From an uncultured Afifella sp. (GTDB lineage Bacteria; Pseudomonadota; Alphaproteobacteria; Rhizobiales; Afifellaceae): 53,684 nt of DNA. The translations under genes were made by a program, and so were the position numbers. The stretch is taken from the NCBI GenBank assembly GCA_947259045.1, contig CAMYKZ010000037.1, positions 1-53,684 of the forward strand. The letters run 5' to 3'. Positions 1 to 7,621 of the stretch are shown here, piece after piece; within the stretch, counting starts at the first letter, position 1, and each line of letters starts with the position of its first letter. A model generated the notes under the pieces. The model made no database searches and was not told where the DNA came from. It saw nothing but the letters and a program-made list of their open reading frames with translations.

Positions 1-298
1 GAAAGCGCCGCCGGACCGTCCTTACGATCCGGAAGCGCCCGCCGCAATGGGGATCCGGACAGGCGATCTCCGTATCGGTCGTCATCCAGTCATTGGCTGA
101 CGTTTCACGCTGGCGCGCCGGCAGGAACGGCAACAGGGCCGCCAGTGGATAGATCGGGAAAGAACCGCCTGGGCCGAATATGACATTCTCGCCCTCGACC
201 TCGAAAAAAGCGCCCTCCGGATGGTTGCACACCATCGGCCTGTCGCTGCCGACGACTTCCACTTTCAGATCATAGAGCCAGAATTCGTCGTCGGTCAT
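1..298 (-). CDS. TIGR04076 family protein (partial, 3' end outside window)
   Basis: The minus strand reads from an ATG at 298 to the window edge without a stop, giving 99 residues. It begins MTDDEFWLYDLKVEVVG, then has a Cys-His-Pro-Glu-Gly segment (CNHPEGAFFEVEG) and a Pro-rich segment ending in LAALLPFLPARQ, then CPDPHCGG. This pattern (LKVEVV, Cys-x-H-x-G, FEV, central LLPFL) matches the small TIGR04076 family of unknown function. The gene is divergent from the RidA gene at 516 with about 217 bp between them, which would hold both promoters. The C-terminus is missing, so length cannot be compared with the family. Family call is from motif recognition only. Confidence 0.65.
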   Translation of the reverse strand, partial: MTDDEFWLYDLKVEVVGSDRPMVCNHPEGAFFEVEGENVIFGPGGSFPIYPLAALLPFLPARQRETSANDWMTTDTEIACPDPHCGGRFRIVRTVRRRF

Positions 299-515
299 TA
301 TTGTCTGTCTCCGGAGCAACTGTTGCAGATCGCAGCGAACATCGTTCATCCGATCGGCGAACGGGTCAACCCGGTTGATGCAAATAGACGACGCAGAACA
401 TTGTCGCAGACCATCGTTCAGGCGATAAACATGCCGCCAACAGCGCAATCGCTTCGGATTTGACGCAACAGCCTGTAACATCATCGCGAGTCCACTTATT
501 CGAGGGAGAATAGCA

Positions 516-896
516 GTGATCAAACGCATCATGGTTCCAGGCATCATGGAACCGGTCAGCCATTATTGCCATGTCACGCGGGCCGGCCCGAATGTCTGGG
601 TTTCCGGCATTGTCGGCATGGATGCAGAGGGCCATGTGCCGGCGACAACCGTTGAACAGTTCGACATGGCCGTCGATGTCATGGACCAGTGCCTGCGAGC
701 GGCCGGCGCAAGCGCGGCGGACGTCGTCAAGGTGTTGGTGTTTCTGACGGATATCGGCGACCGCGCGGTAATCAATCCCCGCCGCATCGCTTATTTCGGC
801 GACAACAGGCCGGCCTCATCGCTTGTCGAGGTTTCGGCTTTGGTCGATCCGCGGATGACGGTTGAAATTGAATGTCAGGCGTTTATCGACAGGTAG
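516..896 (+). CDS. RidA/YjgF/UK114 family protein
   Basis: A 126-residue protein of typical RidA length. The family pattern is visible: an early VSGIVGMD segment, a central helix with AGASAADVVKVLVFLTDI, and the late arginine in NRPASSLVEVSALVDP, which in RidA binds the carboxylate of imine/enamine substrates. Ends VEIECQAFID, the usual RidA C-terminus. Family members hydrolyse reactive 2-aminoacrylate-type imines, or act in pathway-specific variants. The start is a GTG at 516 preceded by a GAGGGAG ribosome binding site near 502-508. It is likely cytosolic and trimeric (family knowledge). The next gene starts 21 bp downstream, so both may be co-transcribed. Confidence 0.88.
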   Translation: MIKRIMVPGIMEPVSHYCHVTRAGPNVWVSGIVGMDAEGHVPATTVEQFDMAVDVMDQCLRAAGASAADVVKVLVFLTDIGDRAVINPRRIAYFGDNRPASSLVEVSALVDPRMTVEIECQAFIDR

Positions 897-917
897 CGGA
901 GTATTTTGGAGGGCGTC

Positions 918-1292
918 ATGGATGACCGTGCTTTCGACACGCTGACGGAATATCTGGGGAGGATCCCCGGTATTGAAGGTAAAATCGGATTTGGATCAGA
1001 CGATAATGGACTATGGTGGGTGAAATTCAACTTAGACATCACAAATCCCTTGGCTTGGAACGTTGTCCAGGAATTGGGACATGTTCTAAACTACATCTCA
1101 ACTGACGAGCGCCTACCAGCTGTATTTTACCCCGCCTCTCCGCCGCCGTATATGAACGGCGGACCTCAAGATTTTCTGTCTTGGGTTATTGAGAACAAGG
1201 ACTCCGATTTTCGACCTGGAACTGCACAAAAGTGGTTAGAAGGTCGATTGCCTCAGCCGGTGGACAATCTGGATGAGTGGACCCCTGATTGA
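918..1292 (+). CDS. conserved hypothetical protein, 124 aa
   Basis: The ATG at 918 has a good ribosome binding site (GGAGGG, 908-913), so it is preferred over an in-frame TTG at 906. The 124-residue protein is acidic and rich in aromatic residues (GLWWVKFNLDI, DFLSWVIENKD, KWLEG, LDEWTP), with no signal peptide or membrane segment. I do not recognise a domain with a known function; it resembles small conserved proteins found beside unrelated genes in proteobacteria. The base composition is visibly less GC-rich than the neighbours, with codons such as tta, aaa and aat, which may indicate recent acquisition. It could be an immunity- or adaptor-type protein, but nothing in the sequence proves that. 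Confidence 0.7.
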   Translation: MDDRAFDTLTEYLGRIPGIEGKIGFGSDDNGLWWVKFNLDITNPLAWNVVQELGHVLNYISTDERLPAVFYPASPPPYMNGGPQDFLSWVIENKDSDFRPGTAQKWLEGRLPQPVDNLDEWTPD

Positions 1293-1320
1293 GCGTGAGT
1301 TGTCTGGAATCCGGTCTGCC

Positions 1321-1692
1321 TTACGCCCCACCGTAGCCGGCCCCCGCTTCGCGGTATTCATCCCGCGGCGGGCTGAATATGTCGAGCACCCGGGCACCGT
1401 CGGGCCCGGCGCGAAAACTGTGCGGCACGTCGCCGGGCGTGCGCCAGAAATCGCCCTTGCCCACGGCAATCTCCTCGCCGCCCTGAATCCGCACGCCGCT
1501 GCCCTCAAGCAACACGCCCCATTGTTCCTCCGGGTGGTGATGGATCCGGCCGCTGGCCTCCGGCGCAATGGAGACGATGGACAGCATGGCCTGCTCGCCG
1601 GCAAAAATCCGTGTCGACAGGCCCGGCGCGAGTTCGCGGACAAGACCGCCGGTATTGTCATCGAGATTGAAAAAATTGTCGCGTTCGCTCAT
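1321..1692 (-). CDS. cupin domain protein
   Basis: A 123-residue single-domain cupin. The first cupin motif is visible as GRIHHHPEEQWGVLLEGSG (His-His-x-Glu-type metal ligands) and the second as DFWRTPGDVPHSFRAGP (conserved Gly-Asp, Pro-His). Such small cupins bind a metal and act as dioxygenases, isomerases or ligand sensors; the substrate cannot be read from the sequence. It is converging with the hypothetical gene ending at 1292 and lies downstream of the RraA-like gene on the same strand (gap about 77 bp), so the two may be co-transcribed and linked to the same small-molecule pathway (inference). Confidence 0.85.
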   Translation of the reverse strand: MSERDNFFNLDDNTGGLVRELAPGLSTRIFAGEQAMLSIVSIAPEASGRIHHHPEEQWGVLLEGSGVRIQGGEEIAVGKGDFWRTPGDVPHSFRAGPDGARVLDIFSPPRDEYREAGAGYGGA

Positions 1693-1769
1693 CCGGTTCC
1701 CTTCCTGTTTATAATGGCCGCATATTCCGGCTGCTGATCGCGGACACTCGTCTTGTCCGCCCGTTGCAT

Positions 1770-2390
1770 TCAGGGTTTGGCGACCAGACCGAATATCTCC
1801 GCGGTCGTGCGCCCGTCGGCAAGCTGTTTCATGATCTCTTCTTCGCGCCCGGCAACCGCGCGCACGCTTTCTTCCACTTCAGCGGAAATGGCGGACGGCA
1901 CGACAACGATACCGTCATCGTCACCGACAATAAAATCGCCGGGGCTCACCGGCACGCCGCCGCAGACAATATCGACATCGGTTTCGCCGGGTTCGGTTTT
2001 CGCGGTGGCCGCCGGGTGGGCGCCGCGGCAGAAGACCGGAAACTGCATCGCCTTGAGTTCGGCCGTATCGCGGACGGTGCCGTCGATCACCAGACCGGCG
2101 ATGCCCCGGTTGCGGCAACAGGTGGCCAGGATATCGCCGAACGGTCCGAAGGTCCGGCTGCCACCGGCATCGACAACCAGAACCTCGCCCGGCTTTGCCG
2201 CATGGACGGCCCGGTGAATGGCGGCATTCTGGCCCGGCACGATGCGCACGGTCCTGGCCGGGCCGCAGAGCCGGATACCGGAAAACAGCGGCCGGACAGC
2301 GGACGCCATCGCCAGGACGCGTTCGTCTGCATTGCACAGATTGCCGGTTGGCCAGGCGCCGAGCGCTTTTGCGATATTGTCTGCAGTCAT
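1770..2390 (-). CDS. RraA-like / 4-hydroxy-4-methyl-2-oxoglutarate aldolase family protein
   Basis: Starting at the ATG at 2390 (preceded on the coding strand by GGAGGCACCAAA, a good ribosome binding site) the protein has 206 residues; a longer open frame upstream to 2669 has no family similarity. The RraA/HMG-aldolase core is clear: AVHAAKPGEVLVVDAGG, GDILATCCRNRGIAGLVIDG, the metal- and pyruvate-binding signature IDGTVRD, and a C-terminal GDDDGIVVVP. Family members are divalent-metal class II pyruvate aldolases or oxaloacetate decarboxylases; some are RNase E regulators that lack the Arg-Asp pair. Here the Asp-Gly-x-x-Arg-Asp set is intact, so an enzymatic role is favoured. The following cupin gene may be in the same transcript. 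Confidence 0.88.
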   Translation of the reverse strand: MTADNIAKALGAWPTGNLCNADERVLAMASAVRPLFSGIRLCGPARTVRIVPGQNAAIHRAVHAAKPGEVLVVDAGGSRTFGPFGDILATCCRNRGIAGLVIDGTVRDTAELKAMQFPVFCRGAHPAATAKTEPGETDVDIVCGGVPVSPGDFIVGDDDGIVVVPSAISAEVEESVRAVAGREEEIMKQLADGRTTAEIFGLVAKP

Positions 2391-2861
2391 TTTGGTGCCT
2401 CCAACCGCACCGTTCCCGCGAAACACCAGGCACGTCAACAAAAATGCTGACCGGCAACGGTGAGTGAACCGAAGCCGATTTGCCAAATAACAACCTGTAG
2501 TATAGAATTCCATCGGAACTCCGGCCCGGCGCGCAAACTTACCCCCAGCCCGAATGCGCGTTTCCTCCAGCCGATAATGCGGCGCAGCACCTCCCAGCTG
2601 CACGGCGATCGGGGGGCCGGGTTCCGGCAGCGATGGAATTGTTATCCGGTCCAGGCTCGATTCCGGCATGGCCGAAGATCAGCTCTGAATCGCCGAAAAC
2701 CAGCATCGCTATTGCGTTAATTCCGATCATCGGTCTCGTTATCCCGACCTCGCCAATTACCCTTTTGTGCGCTCGCAATCGTTCCGTGAAATCGGATTAT
2801 CGCTGTTGCTGACGGACCGACATGTCGGTTCAATGTATCGATTCCAACGCTGTCATCTCAC

Positions 2862-2888
2862 TTGCATGAATGCAACTTTTAGTATAAT
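2862..2888 (+). promoter_or_regulatory. promoter-like element with perfect palindrome TTGCATgaATGCAA
   Basis: A perfect 6-bp inverted repeat (TTGCAT-GA-ATGCAA, 2862-2875) is followed by a perfect TATAAT at 2883-2888. TTGCAT could serve as a -35 with a short 15-bp spacer, in which case the palindrome would be an operator over the -35. No protein gene follows on the plus strand before 3753, so the transcript would be untranslated. Function is inference. Confidence 0.35.
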
Positions 2889-3034
2889 TTTGTGGGGCAT
2901 GCCGAAGCCAATACCGGATCAATGCGCATCCATGCGGTGAGAGGACCCAGCCCCCGCTTCCCGCCCGCGCAACCGGCCGCACCGGCTTCGAATGCTGACA
3001 CGCGAGCAGCCCGGGGTAGGCGAGAGACAAACGC

Positions 3035-3070
3035 CGGGGCGGACGGTTCCCCCTTTAATTGTCCGCCCCG
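3035..3070 (+). terminator. strong hairpin, possible terminator
   Basis: Perfect 10-bp stem CGGGGCGGAC / GTCCGCCCCG with a 16-nt loop containing CCCCCTTTAATT. There is no T-tract directly after the stem, so it may be a bidirectional or factor-assisted terminator. It lies about 150 nt after the promoter-like TATAAT at 2883 and just past the stop codon of the minus-strand ialB-like gene (stop 3107-3109), so it could also end that transcript. Confidence 0.45.
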
Positions 3071-3072
3071 CC

Positions 3073-3113
3073 CCGGTTCACCAGACTAACGCGCCGGTTC
3101 ACCAGACTAACGC
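3073..3113. repeat. 21-bp tandem duplication
   Basis: CCGGTTCACCAGACTAACGC occurs at 3073-3092 and again at 3094-3113, period 21. The second copy contains the stop codon (CTA on the plus strand, 3107-3109) of the minus-strand ialB-like gene, so the duplication arose exactly over that gene's 3' end. Confidence 0.9.
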
Positions 3114-3645
3114 AGAGTGCCGAATGCCGCAGTGAACCCGGACAATGAGAACGGTACGCGGATTGCCTTGCGCAAACGCCGTGACAATCCGATTTCAGCT
3201 GTCTTTCCGGCCTTGAGCCGCTTGAGAAGTTCTGCCGTCAGCGGCATGCTGGCGGAACAATAGTTCCCCGCGATACATTCCACCTGACCAGGCAGTTGAG
3301 GCGGCCCCTGGTCAATCCGGATTTCGCCCCCCTTAGCGAACCGACGGATCCGGAGAGCGAGACGAAAAGCCGGAGTTCACCGTCCACCCGAATAACGCCC
3401 AAACCAACCTCAGCACGGTAATGCTCGGGAAAAACTGCGTTGGTCTCAATGAAACATTTCGCCCAATCAATGCGCTCGCCCACACACCGAACGGTCCAGC
3501 CGTCATGAACCGAATGCACTTTCGCCGGCGCGATGGAAAGAGCATGCGCCAACGGCACATGCGCAACCATGATCAGAACAATCACTGTACACAAATGTAC
3601 AATTCTCAAAGCGCACTCTCCGATATCCCGAACAAACAGTGGCAC
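3107..3645 (-). pseudogene. invasion-associated locus B (IalB)-like secreted protein, frameshifted
   Basis: The first reading frame (from ATG 3645) encodes a hydrophobic signal peptide (LRIVHLCTVIVLIMVAHV, PLAHA) and the IalB-like start HDGWTVRCVGE..WAKCFIETNAVF, then GVIRVDGELRLFVSLSG. Near a run of six C (plus strand 3327-3332) the similarity moves to another frame, reading GEIRIDQGPPQLPGQVECI, AGNYCSASMPLTAELLKRLK and SLSGFTAAFG, which is the characteristic IalB C-terminus (paired Cys, then a helix, then S-GF-AA). Restoring one base in the homopolymer rejoins the halves into a protein of about 178 residues. IalB proteins are periplasmic, of poorly defined function. Either a pseudogene or a homopolymer sequencing error; I cannot tell which. 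A TTG nearer the signal peptide could be the true start. Confidence 0.7.
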
Positions 3646-3752
3646 GGCCAGAAAGCCGCGTCGAGATTACCGGCGGCAAATGTCGCAAATGCGGCTTGAC
3701 CGCCGGCGCGAACGTGGCAGTTTCGGCAAAATACGAAATCAGGAGTTCGCCC

Positions 3753-4709
3753 ATGAAAATCGGCTTTATCGGCCTCGGCAATGTCGGCGGAAAATTGTCC
3801 GCCAGCCTGTTGCGCAACGGTTACGATCTGACCGTCCGCGACCTCGACCGCAGCGTGGCGAAGCCGTGTCTCGCCGCCGGCGCAAAATGGGCCGACAGCC
3901 CGAAGGCCATGGCCGAGGCGGTCGACATGGTAATCACCTGCCTGCCGAGCCCGGCCGCCAGCGCCGCCGTGATGGAAGCCGATGACGGCATCCTGGCCGG
4001 CCTTGGCGCGGGAAAGATCTGGGCGGAGATGAGCACCACCGATGAAGCGGAAGTGAAGCGGCTTGGCGCGCTGGTGCTTGAGAGAGGCGGCGAGCCGGTC
4101 GATTGCCCGGTTTCCGGCGGCTGCCACCGCGCCGCCACCGGCAATATTTCTATCTTTGCAGGCTGCGAGCGCACGACGTTCGAACGCATCCTGCCGGTGC
4201 TTACCGCCATGGGCCGGCGCATCCTGCATACCGGCGAGCTTGGTTCGGCCTCGGTGCTGAAGGTTGTCACCAACTATCTCGCAACCGCCAACCTGATCTC
4301 GCTTTCAGAAGCCCTGGTGACGGCGGAGCGCGCCGGCATGGATCTGTCGACCACCTATGAGGCGATCCGCATTTCATCGGGCAATTCCTTCGTACACGAA
4401 ACCGAAAGCCAGGTCATTCTGAACGGCAGCCGCGATATCTCGTTCACCATGGATCTGGTGTCGAAGGATATCGGCCTGTTCCAGTCGGTGGCCGATCGCG
4501 CCGGTGTGCCGCTGGAGCTCAACCCGGTGATGATCGACATATTCAAGGACGGCGAAGCCCGTTTCGGTGGCCGGGAACTGTCGCCCAATATTATCCGCCG
4601 GCTGGAACAAGCGACTGGCGCAGATGTGCGCGCTCCGGGTTTTCCGGCCGAGATGGTGGATGACGAACCGGAAGAGCCCGGCTATGAAGTGGTCGTGCGG
4701 CGGGGTTAG
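3753..4709 (+). CDS. NAD(P)-dependent oxidoreductase, 3-hydroxyisobutyrate dehydrogenase family
   Basis: The ATG at 3753 follows AGGAG at 3741-3745; the open frame further upstream is not family-like. The 318-residue protein starts directly with the Rossmann motif MKIGFIGLGNVGG (GxGxxG). It carries the substrate-binding signature region VDCPVSGG and the catalytic-lysine helix VLKVVTNYLATAN (Lys-x-x-x-Asn). These are hallmarks of beta-hydroxyacid dehydrogenases such as 3-hydroxyisobutyrate, tartronate semialdehyde and 6-phosphogluconate-like enzymes. The substrate is unknown. It has an acidic C-terminal tail (DDEPEEPGYEV) beyond the usual end. The next gene is a Tat-exported dioxygenase 170 bp downstream, not obviously the same pathway. 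Confidence 0.88.
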   Translation: MKIGFIGLGNVGGKLSASLLRNGYDLTVRDLDRSVAKPCLAAGAKWADSPKAMAEAVDMVITCLPSPAASAAVMEADDGILAGLGAGKIWAEMSTTDEAEVKRLGALVLERGGEPVDCPVSGGCHRAATGNISIFAGCERTTFERILPVLTAMGRRILHTGELGSASVLKVVTNYLATANLISLSEALVTAERAGMDLSTTYEAIRISSGNSFVHETESQVILNGSRDISFTMDLVSKDIGLFQSVADRAGVPLELNPVMIDIFKDGEARFGGRELSPNIIRRLEQATGADVRAPGFPAEMVDDEPEEPGYEVVVRRG

Positions 4710-4879
4710 CTCAAACGAACGGCAACCGGTTGCTTGTCGATTTTCCCGGCGCTGCAGGCAGCGCGTCTGGCGCGCATTTCCTGCCGGCGGCACTCGCGAT
4801 AATGTGAGCAGGATTGCCTGCCACCGGTGCCAGGATTTGATATCAAGCTGCGACCAGATGGAATTGTGAGGCTGATGGC

Positions 4880-5482
4880 ATGCCACGAGATGCTCTTTCC
4901 CGCCGTGGGTTCGTGACCGGCTGGTTCGCGCTGCCGTTCCTGTCGGCGTTGTCGCTTTCCGTGAACAGGCTTGCCGCGCAGAACGCATCGCTACCGCTGA
5001 CGCCGCAATGCGGTTCGCCGGAGGATCTGACCCGGGCCCAGACGGCCGGGCCGTTCTTTACCCCCGATACGCCGCTGAAGCGGGCGTTCCGCGGCGACGG
5101 TCATGGTGAACCGGTGACCCTGATCGGCTTTGTGCTCAACCCTGATTGCAGGCCGCTCGCCGACGCGGCAGTCGAACTCTGGCATGCCGACAGCAGCGGG
5201 CGCTACGACAATCGGGGGCATCTGTTCCGCGGCCACCAGCGCAGCGACGATGCAGGCCGCTTCGTCTTTGAAACGATCCTGCCCGGTCGCTATCCCGGCA
5301 GAACCCGGCACTTTCATGTCATGATCCGGCCACAAGGCGGCAAGCCGCTGACAACGCAGCTTTATTTTCCGGGCGAGCGTGGCAATCGCCGTGACTCGAT
5401 CTTTCATGAAAGTCTGCTTATGGAAATGAACCCGGCAGCCGACGGAAAGATCGCACGTTTCGATTTTGTGGTTGATGCCTGA
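4880..5482 (+). CDS. intradiol ring-cleavage dioxygenase-like protein with Tat signal
   Basis: The 200-residue protein begins with a twin-arginine signal (LSRRGFVTGWFALPFLSAL), so it is likely exported folded. The body has the protocatechuate 3,4-dioxygenase fold signature: ED-LT-AQTAGPFF near residue 50, VELWHADSSGRYDN, FRGHQRSDDAGRFVFETILPGRYPGRTRHFHVMI, and TQLYFPG. The four expected iron(III) ligands of the family, two Tyr (GRY, RYPG) and two His (RHFH), are all present. Exported intradiol dioxygenases of this size are common in proteobacteria and often lack a known aromatic substrate. The start is ATG 4880; the gene stands alone upstream of a cupin gene. Confidence 0.87.
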   Translation: MPRDALSRRGFVTGWFALPFLSALSLSVNRLAAQNASLPLTPQCGSPEDLTRAQTAGPFFTPDTPLKRAFRGDGHGEPVTLIGFVLNPDCRPLADAAVELWHADSSGRYDNRGHLFRGHQRSDDAGRFVFETILPGRYPGRTRHFHVMIRPQGGKPLTTQLYFPGERGNRRDSIFHESLLMEMNPAADGKIARFDFVVDA

Positions 5483-5580
5483 ACGGTGCCGCAGGAGCTA
5501 TCTGCATACTGGCTCTATGTCGATTTCCCGCAGAATGCGACAAATGCACCCCATCGACATGGCAATGACGGGACGCGGAC

Positions 5581-5889
5581 ATGTGTCAATCATCTTCGCC
5601 GGGGACGGCGAAAGCGACAATCTTTATCGACAATGAGAGGACGCGGGTCACCGAATGGCGATTTGCCGGACGCGGCGACAATACCGGCTGGCATCGGCAC
5701 GACTGTGATTATGTCGTGGTTCCGCTTTTCAACGGTGTGCTGGAAATTGAAGATGCGAACGGCAACCGGACGCTGGCGGAACTGAAAAACGGCGTGCCGT
5801 ATTTTCGCGAACTCGGCGTCGAGCACGACGTCATCAACGGCAATGAATTCGAATGCGCGTTTGTGGAGATCGAGTTTCTGAAAGCCTGA
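5581..5889 (+). CDS. small cupin-fold protein
   Basis: A 102-residue protein with a cupin pattern: GWHRHDCDYVVVPLFNGVLEIED (His-x-His region and following Gly) and a second half with ELGVEHDVINGNE. No signal peptide. Such stand-alone cupins are frequently metal-binding enzymes or sensors of small carboxylates; the ligand is not predictable. It begins at ATG 5581, 98 bp after the dioxygenase gene, and may be co-transcribed with it, since cupins often accompany dioxygenase-like pathways (inference). A longer overlapping open frame from 5486 in another phase is judged a shadow. Confidence 0.75.
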   Translation: MCQSSSPGTAKATIFIDNERTRVTEWRFAGRGDNTGWHRHDCDYVVVPLFNGVLEIEDANGNRTLAELKNGVPYFRELGVEHDVINGNEFECAFVEIEFLKA

Positions 5890-5960
5890 AAACACACCTG
5901 TCGTTATCGTCGCATTCTGATACGAATGTTCGTTCTGACACATGGCGAGGAAACGCAGCA

Positions 5961-6893
5961 TTGTCACATCCGGCGCAAACCCAGACCGCGGCGCCCGACG
6001 CCGACCGGCAGGTACTGACCGGCATCGCCCTGATGCTTGTCGCCATGACCATTATTCCGATGATGGATGCAGTGGCGAAATATCTGTCGGACGATTTCGA
6101 TACCCTGCAGCTTGTCTGGGCGCGCTATTTCTTTCATGCCCTGTTCCTGCTGCCGCTGGTGTTCTGGCGCTATGGCCGGCGAGGACTTCATTCCCGCCGC
6201 CCCTTCATGCAGCTTTTGCGCGGCTCGCTGCTGGCGGCGTCGACCTGGCTGTTCTTTGCCGCGATTGCCCGCATTCCGCTGGCCGATGCGATCGCGACGA
6301 TCTTTGTCTATCCGTTTATCGTCACGGCGCTGTCGCCGCTGGTTCTGGGCGAGCCGGTCGGCATCCGCCGCTGGCTGGCGGTCACGGTCGGTTTTGTCGG
6401 CGCGCTGATTGTCATCCGGCCGACAGGCGCGGTTTTCGAGACCGGCACAATGCTGGCGCTTGCCGCCGGCTCAGTCTTTGCCGGGTACACTCTGTTCACC
6501 CGCAAGCTGGCCGGAGTCGATCCGCCGCTCGTTACCCTGACCTTCACCGGGCTGGTCGGCGCCATCGGCGCCAGTTTCCTGGTGCCCCTTGTCTGGATCA
6601 CACCGCAATTGTCCCATTGGCCGCTGCTTGCATTCCTCGGTCTGTGCGCGGCCGCCGGCCATTATCTGATCATTCTCTCCTATGAGCGGGTGCGGGCAGC
6701 AACGCTGGCGCCGTTCGGTTATTTCGAGATCGTCACGGCAACGTTGCTGGGTTTTCTCTTCTTCGGCGATCTTCCCGATCGGTTCACCTGGCTTGGCATC
6801 GCCATCATTGTCGCCAGCGGCATCTATATTTCCAACCGGGAACGCGTGCGCCGGATTGCAAGCGCCGAGGCGGTGCCGAAGCAGCGGCTTTGA
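5961..6893 (+). CDS. DMT superfamily (EamA) transporter
   Basis: I choose the TTG start at 5961, preceded by GAGGAAA at 5946-5952. It gives 310 residues, the normal length for a two-EamA-domain permease; the frame upstream has no family features. Ten hydrophobic segments can be traced, in two tandem halves, for example IALMLVAMTIIPMMDAVAKY at the start and YFEIVTATLLGFLFFGDLPD near the end of the second EamA domain. These proteins export or import metabolites such as amino acids, nucleosides or drugs across the inner membrane; specificity cannot be read. The C-terminus is a basic cytosolic tail. Confidence 0.85.
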   Translation: MSHPAQTQTAAPDADRQVLTGIALMLVAMTIIPMMDAVAKYLSDDFDTLQLVWARYFFHALFLLPLVFWRYGRRGLHSRRPFMQLLRGSLLAASTWLFFAAIARIPLADAIATIFVYPFIVTALSPLVLGEPVGIRRWLAVTVGFVGALIVIRPTGAVFETGTMLALAAGSVFAGYTLFTRKLAGVDPPLVTLTFTGLVGAIGASFLVPLVWITPQLSHWPLLAFLGLCAAAGHYLIILSYERVRAATLAPFGYFEIVTATLLGFLFFGDLPDRFTWLGIAIIVASGIYISNRERVRRIASAEAVPKQRL

Positions 6894-7000
6894 GTCCCGC
6901 ACGGCCGGCGCCATCGTGCACCTGCTGCAAAATCTGATGGAACTTCTTCGACCGTCTTGCGTTGTTACAGATCAGAACAGGACGCAGAAGGAGATCGGAC

Positions 7001-7273
7001 ATGGCTGATAAAGAACACGATACCACCGTCATCAATACAGGCAGCGACAGCGGCGGCGGCGCTGTTTGGTTTATCGCCGGTGCTGCCCTCATCATTGCGC
7101 TGATCGTCGGAATTTTCTATCTCGGCGAACCAACCGGCAACAGTCTCGACGTGAATGTCGGAGTTGAGACGCCCGCCGGAGATACCGGTTCATCGGGTAG
7201 TGATTCTTCTGCCACCGGCGGTTCGGCAGGCGGAGACGCCGGCAGCAACGCGGCAGGCAGCAACTCGAATTGA
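7001..7273 (+). CDS. small single-pass membrane protein with Gly/Ser-rich tail
   Basis: ATG 7001 has an AAGGAGA ribosome binding site at 6988-6994. The 90-residue product has a short acidic N-terminus (MADKEHDTTVINTGSDSGGG), one membrane segment (AVWFIAGAALIIALIVGIFY) and a low-complexity tail rich in Gly, Ser, Ala and Asn. It resembles small proteins of unknown function that are widespread in Hyphomicrobiales. Topology is probably N-in with the disordered tail outside. No partner is evident; the next gene is another tiny membrane protein. Confidence 0.75.
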   Translation: MADKEHDTTVINTGSDSGGGAVWFIAGAALIIALIVGIFYLGEPTGNSLDVNVGVETPAGDTGSSGSDSSATGGSAGGDAGSNAAGSNSN

Positions 7274-7298
7274 CCGCGCCGGCCACCATGAGACGTTT

Positions 7299-7318
7299 CG
7301 CGGGGCGGTAGCCCCGCG
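7299..7318 (+). terminator. hairpin terminator
   Basis: Perfect 8-bp stem CGCGGGGC / GCCCCGCG with a GGTA tetraloop, 26 bp after the stop of the preceding small gene. It lacks a clear T-tract (TCAGCC follows), so it is an intrinsic-like or rho-assisted terminator. Confidence 0.55.
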
Positions 7319-7395
7319 TCAGCCGGCGCCGAATTCCATAACCAATACTGAATTAAAGATCTTAGCCTTCACAAGGGGCGCTGAAAGGATAAGCC

Positions 7396-7551
7396 ATGCT
7401 TGGAACAATTCTCGTTATCGTATTGATTTTACTCCTGATCGGGGCACTTCCCAACTGGGGCTACAGCCGGTCCTGGGGCCGGGCGCCGTCCGGCGCAATC
7501 GGCACAATCCTGGTCATCGTGATCATATTGTTGCTGCTTGGCGTCATCTGA
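7396..7551 (+). CDS. DUF3309 family miniprotein (51 aa)
   Basis: A 51-codon gene from ATG 7396, preceded by GAAAGGAT. It encodes two near-identical hydrophobic segments, GTILVIVLILLLIGALP and GTILVIVIILLLLGVI, joined by a short loop WGYSRSWGRAPSGA. This is the DUF3309 pattern of tiny two-helix membrane proteins common in alphaproteobacteria; the central tract with Pro-Asn-Trp and the internal duplication are typical. The function is unknown. Such proteins are often stress-inducible and lie alone, as here (between a terminator hairpin and a convergent gene). Confidence 0.85.
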   Translation: MLGTILVIVLILLLIGALPNWGYSRSWGRAPSGAIGTILVIVIILLLLGVI

Positions 7552-7621
7552 CGTCACGCCCGGCTGCTCTAATTCGGTCGTTTCCGAGTGTGAACCGGTC
7601 GACGCAGACCGTGGTCCGGCC

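Larger units (their letters stand above)
2391..3106. other. 716-bp gene-poor interval
   Basis: No convincing protein gene is seen on either strand between the RraA-like gene and the end of the ialB-like gene. The small open frames here are short, low in family-like features and lack ribosome binding sites. The interval must hold the promoter of the RraA-like gene; a TATACT-like box lies on the minus strand near 2500. It also holds a plus-strand promoter-like element with a palindrome (2862-2888), a strong hairpin (3035-3070) and the start of a 21-bp tandem duplication (3073-3113). A small untranslated RNA between the promoter and the hairpin is possible but unproven. Confidence 0.6.

Noticed and set aside
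2892..3089. 65-codon plus-strand frame in the gene-poor interval
   Set aside because: Pro/Ala/Arg-rich with no ribosome binding site; the interval fits an untranslated transcript better.
3073..3113. Start of a CRISPR-like array
   Set aside because: Only two tandem copies with no spacers between; it is a simple 21-bp duplication.
3586..3601. TGTACA-N4-TGTACA repeat as an operator
   Set aside because: It lies within the signal-peptide coding part of the ialB-like gene and has no clear promoter next to it; probably chance.
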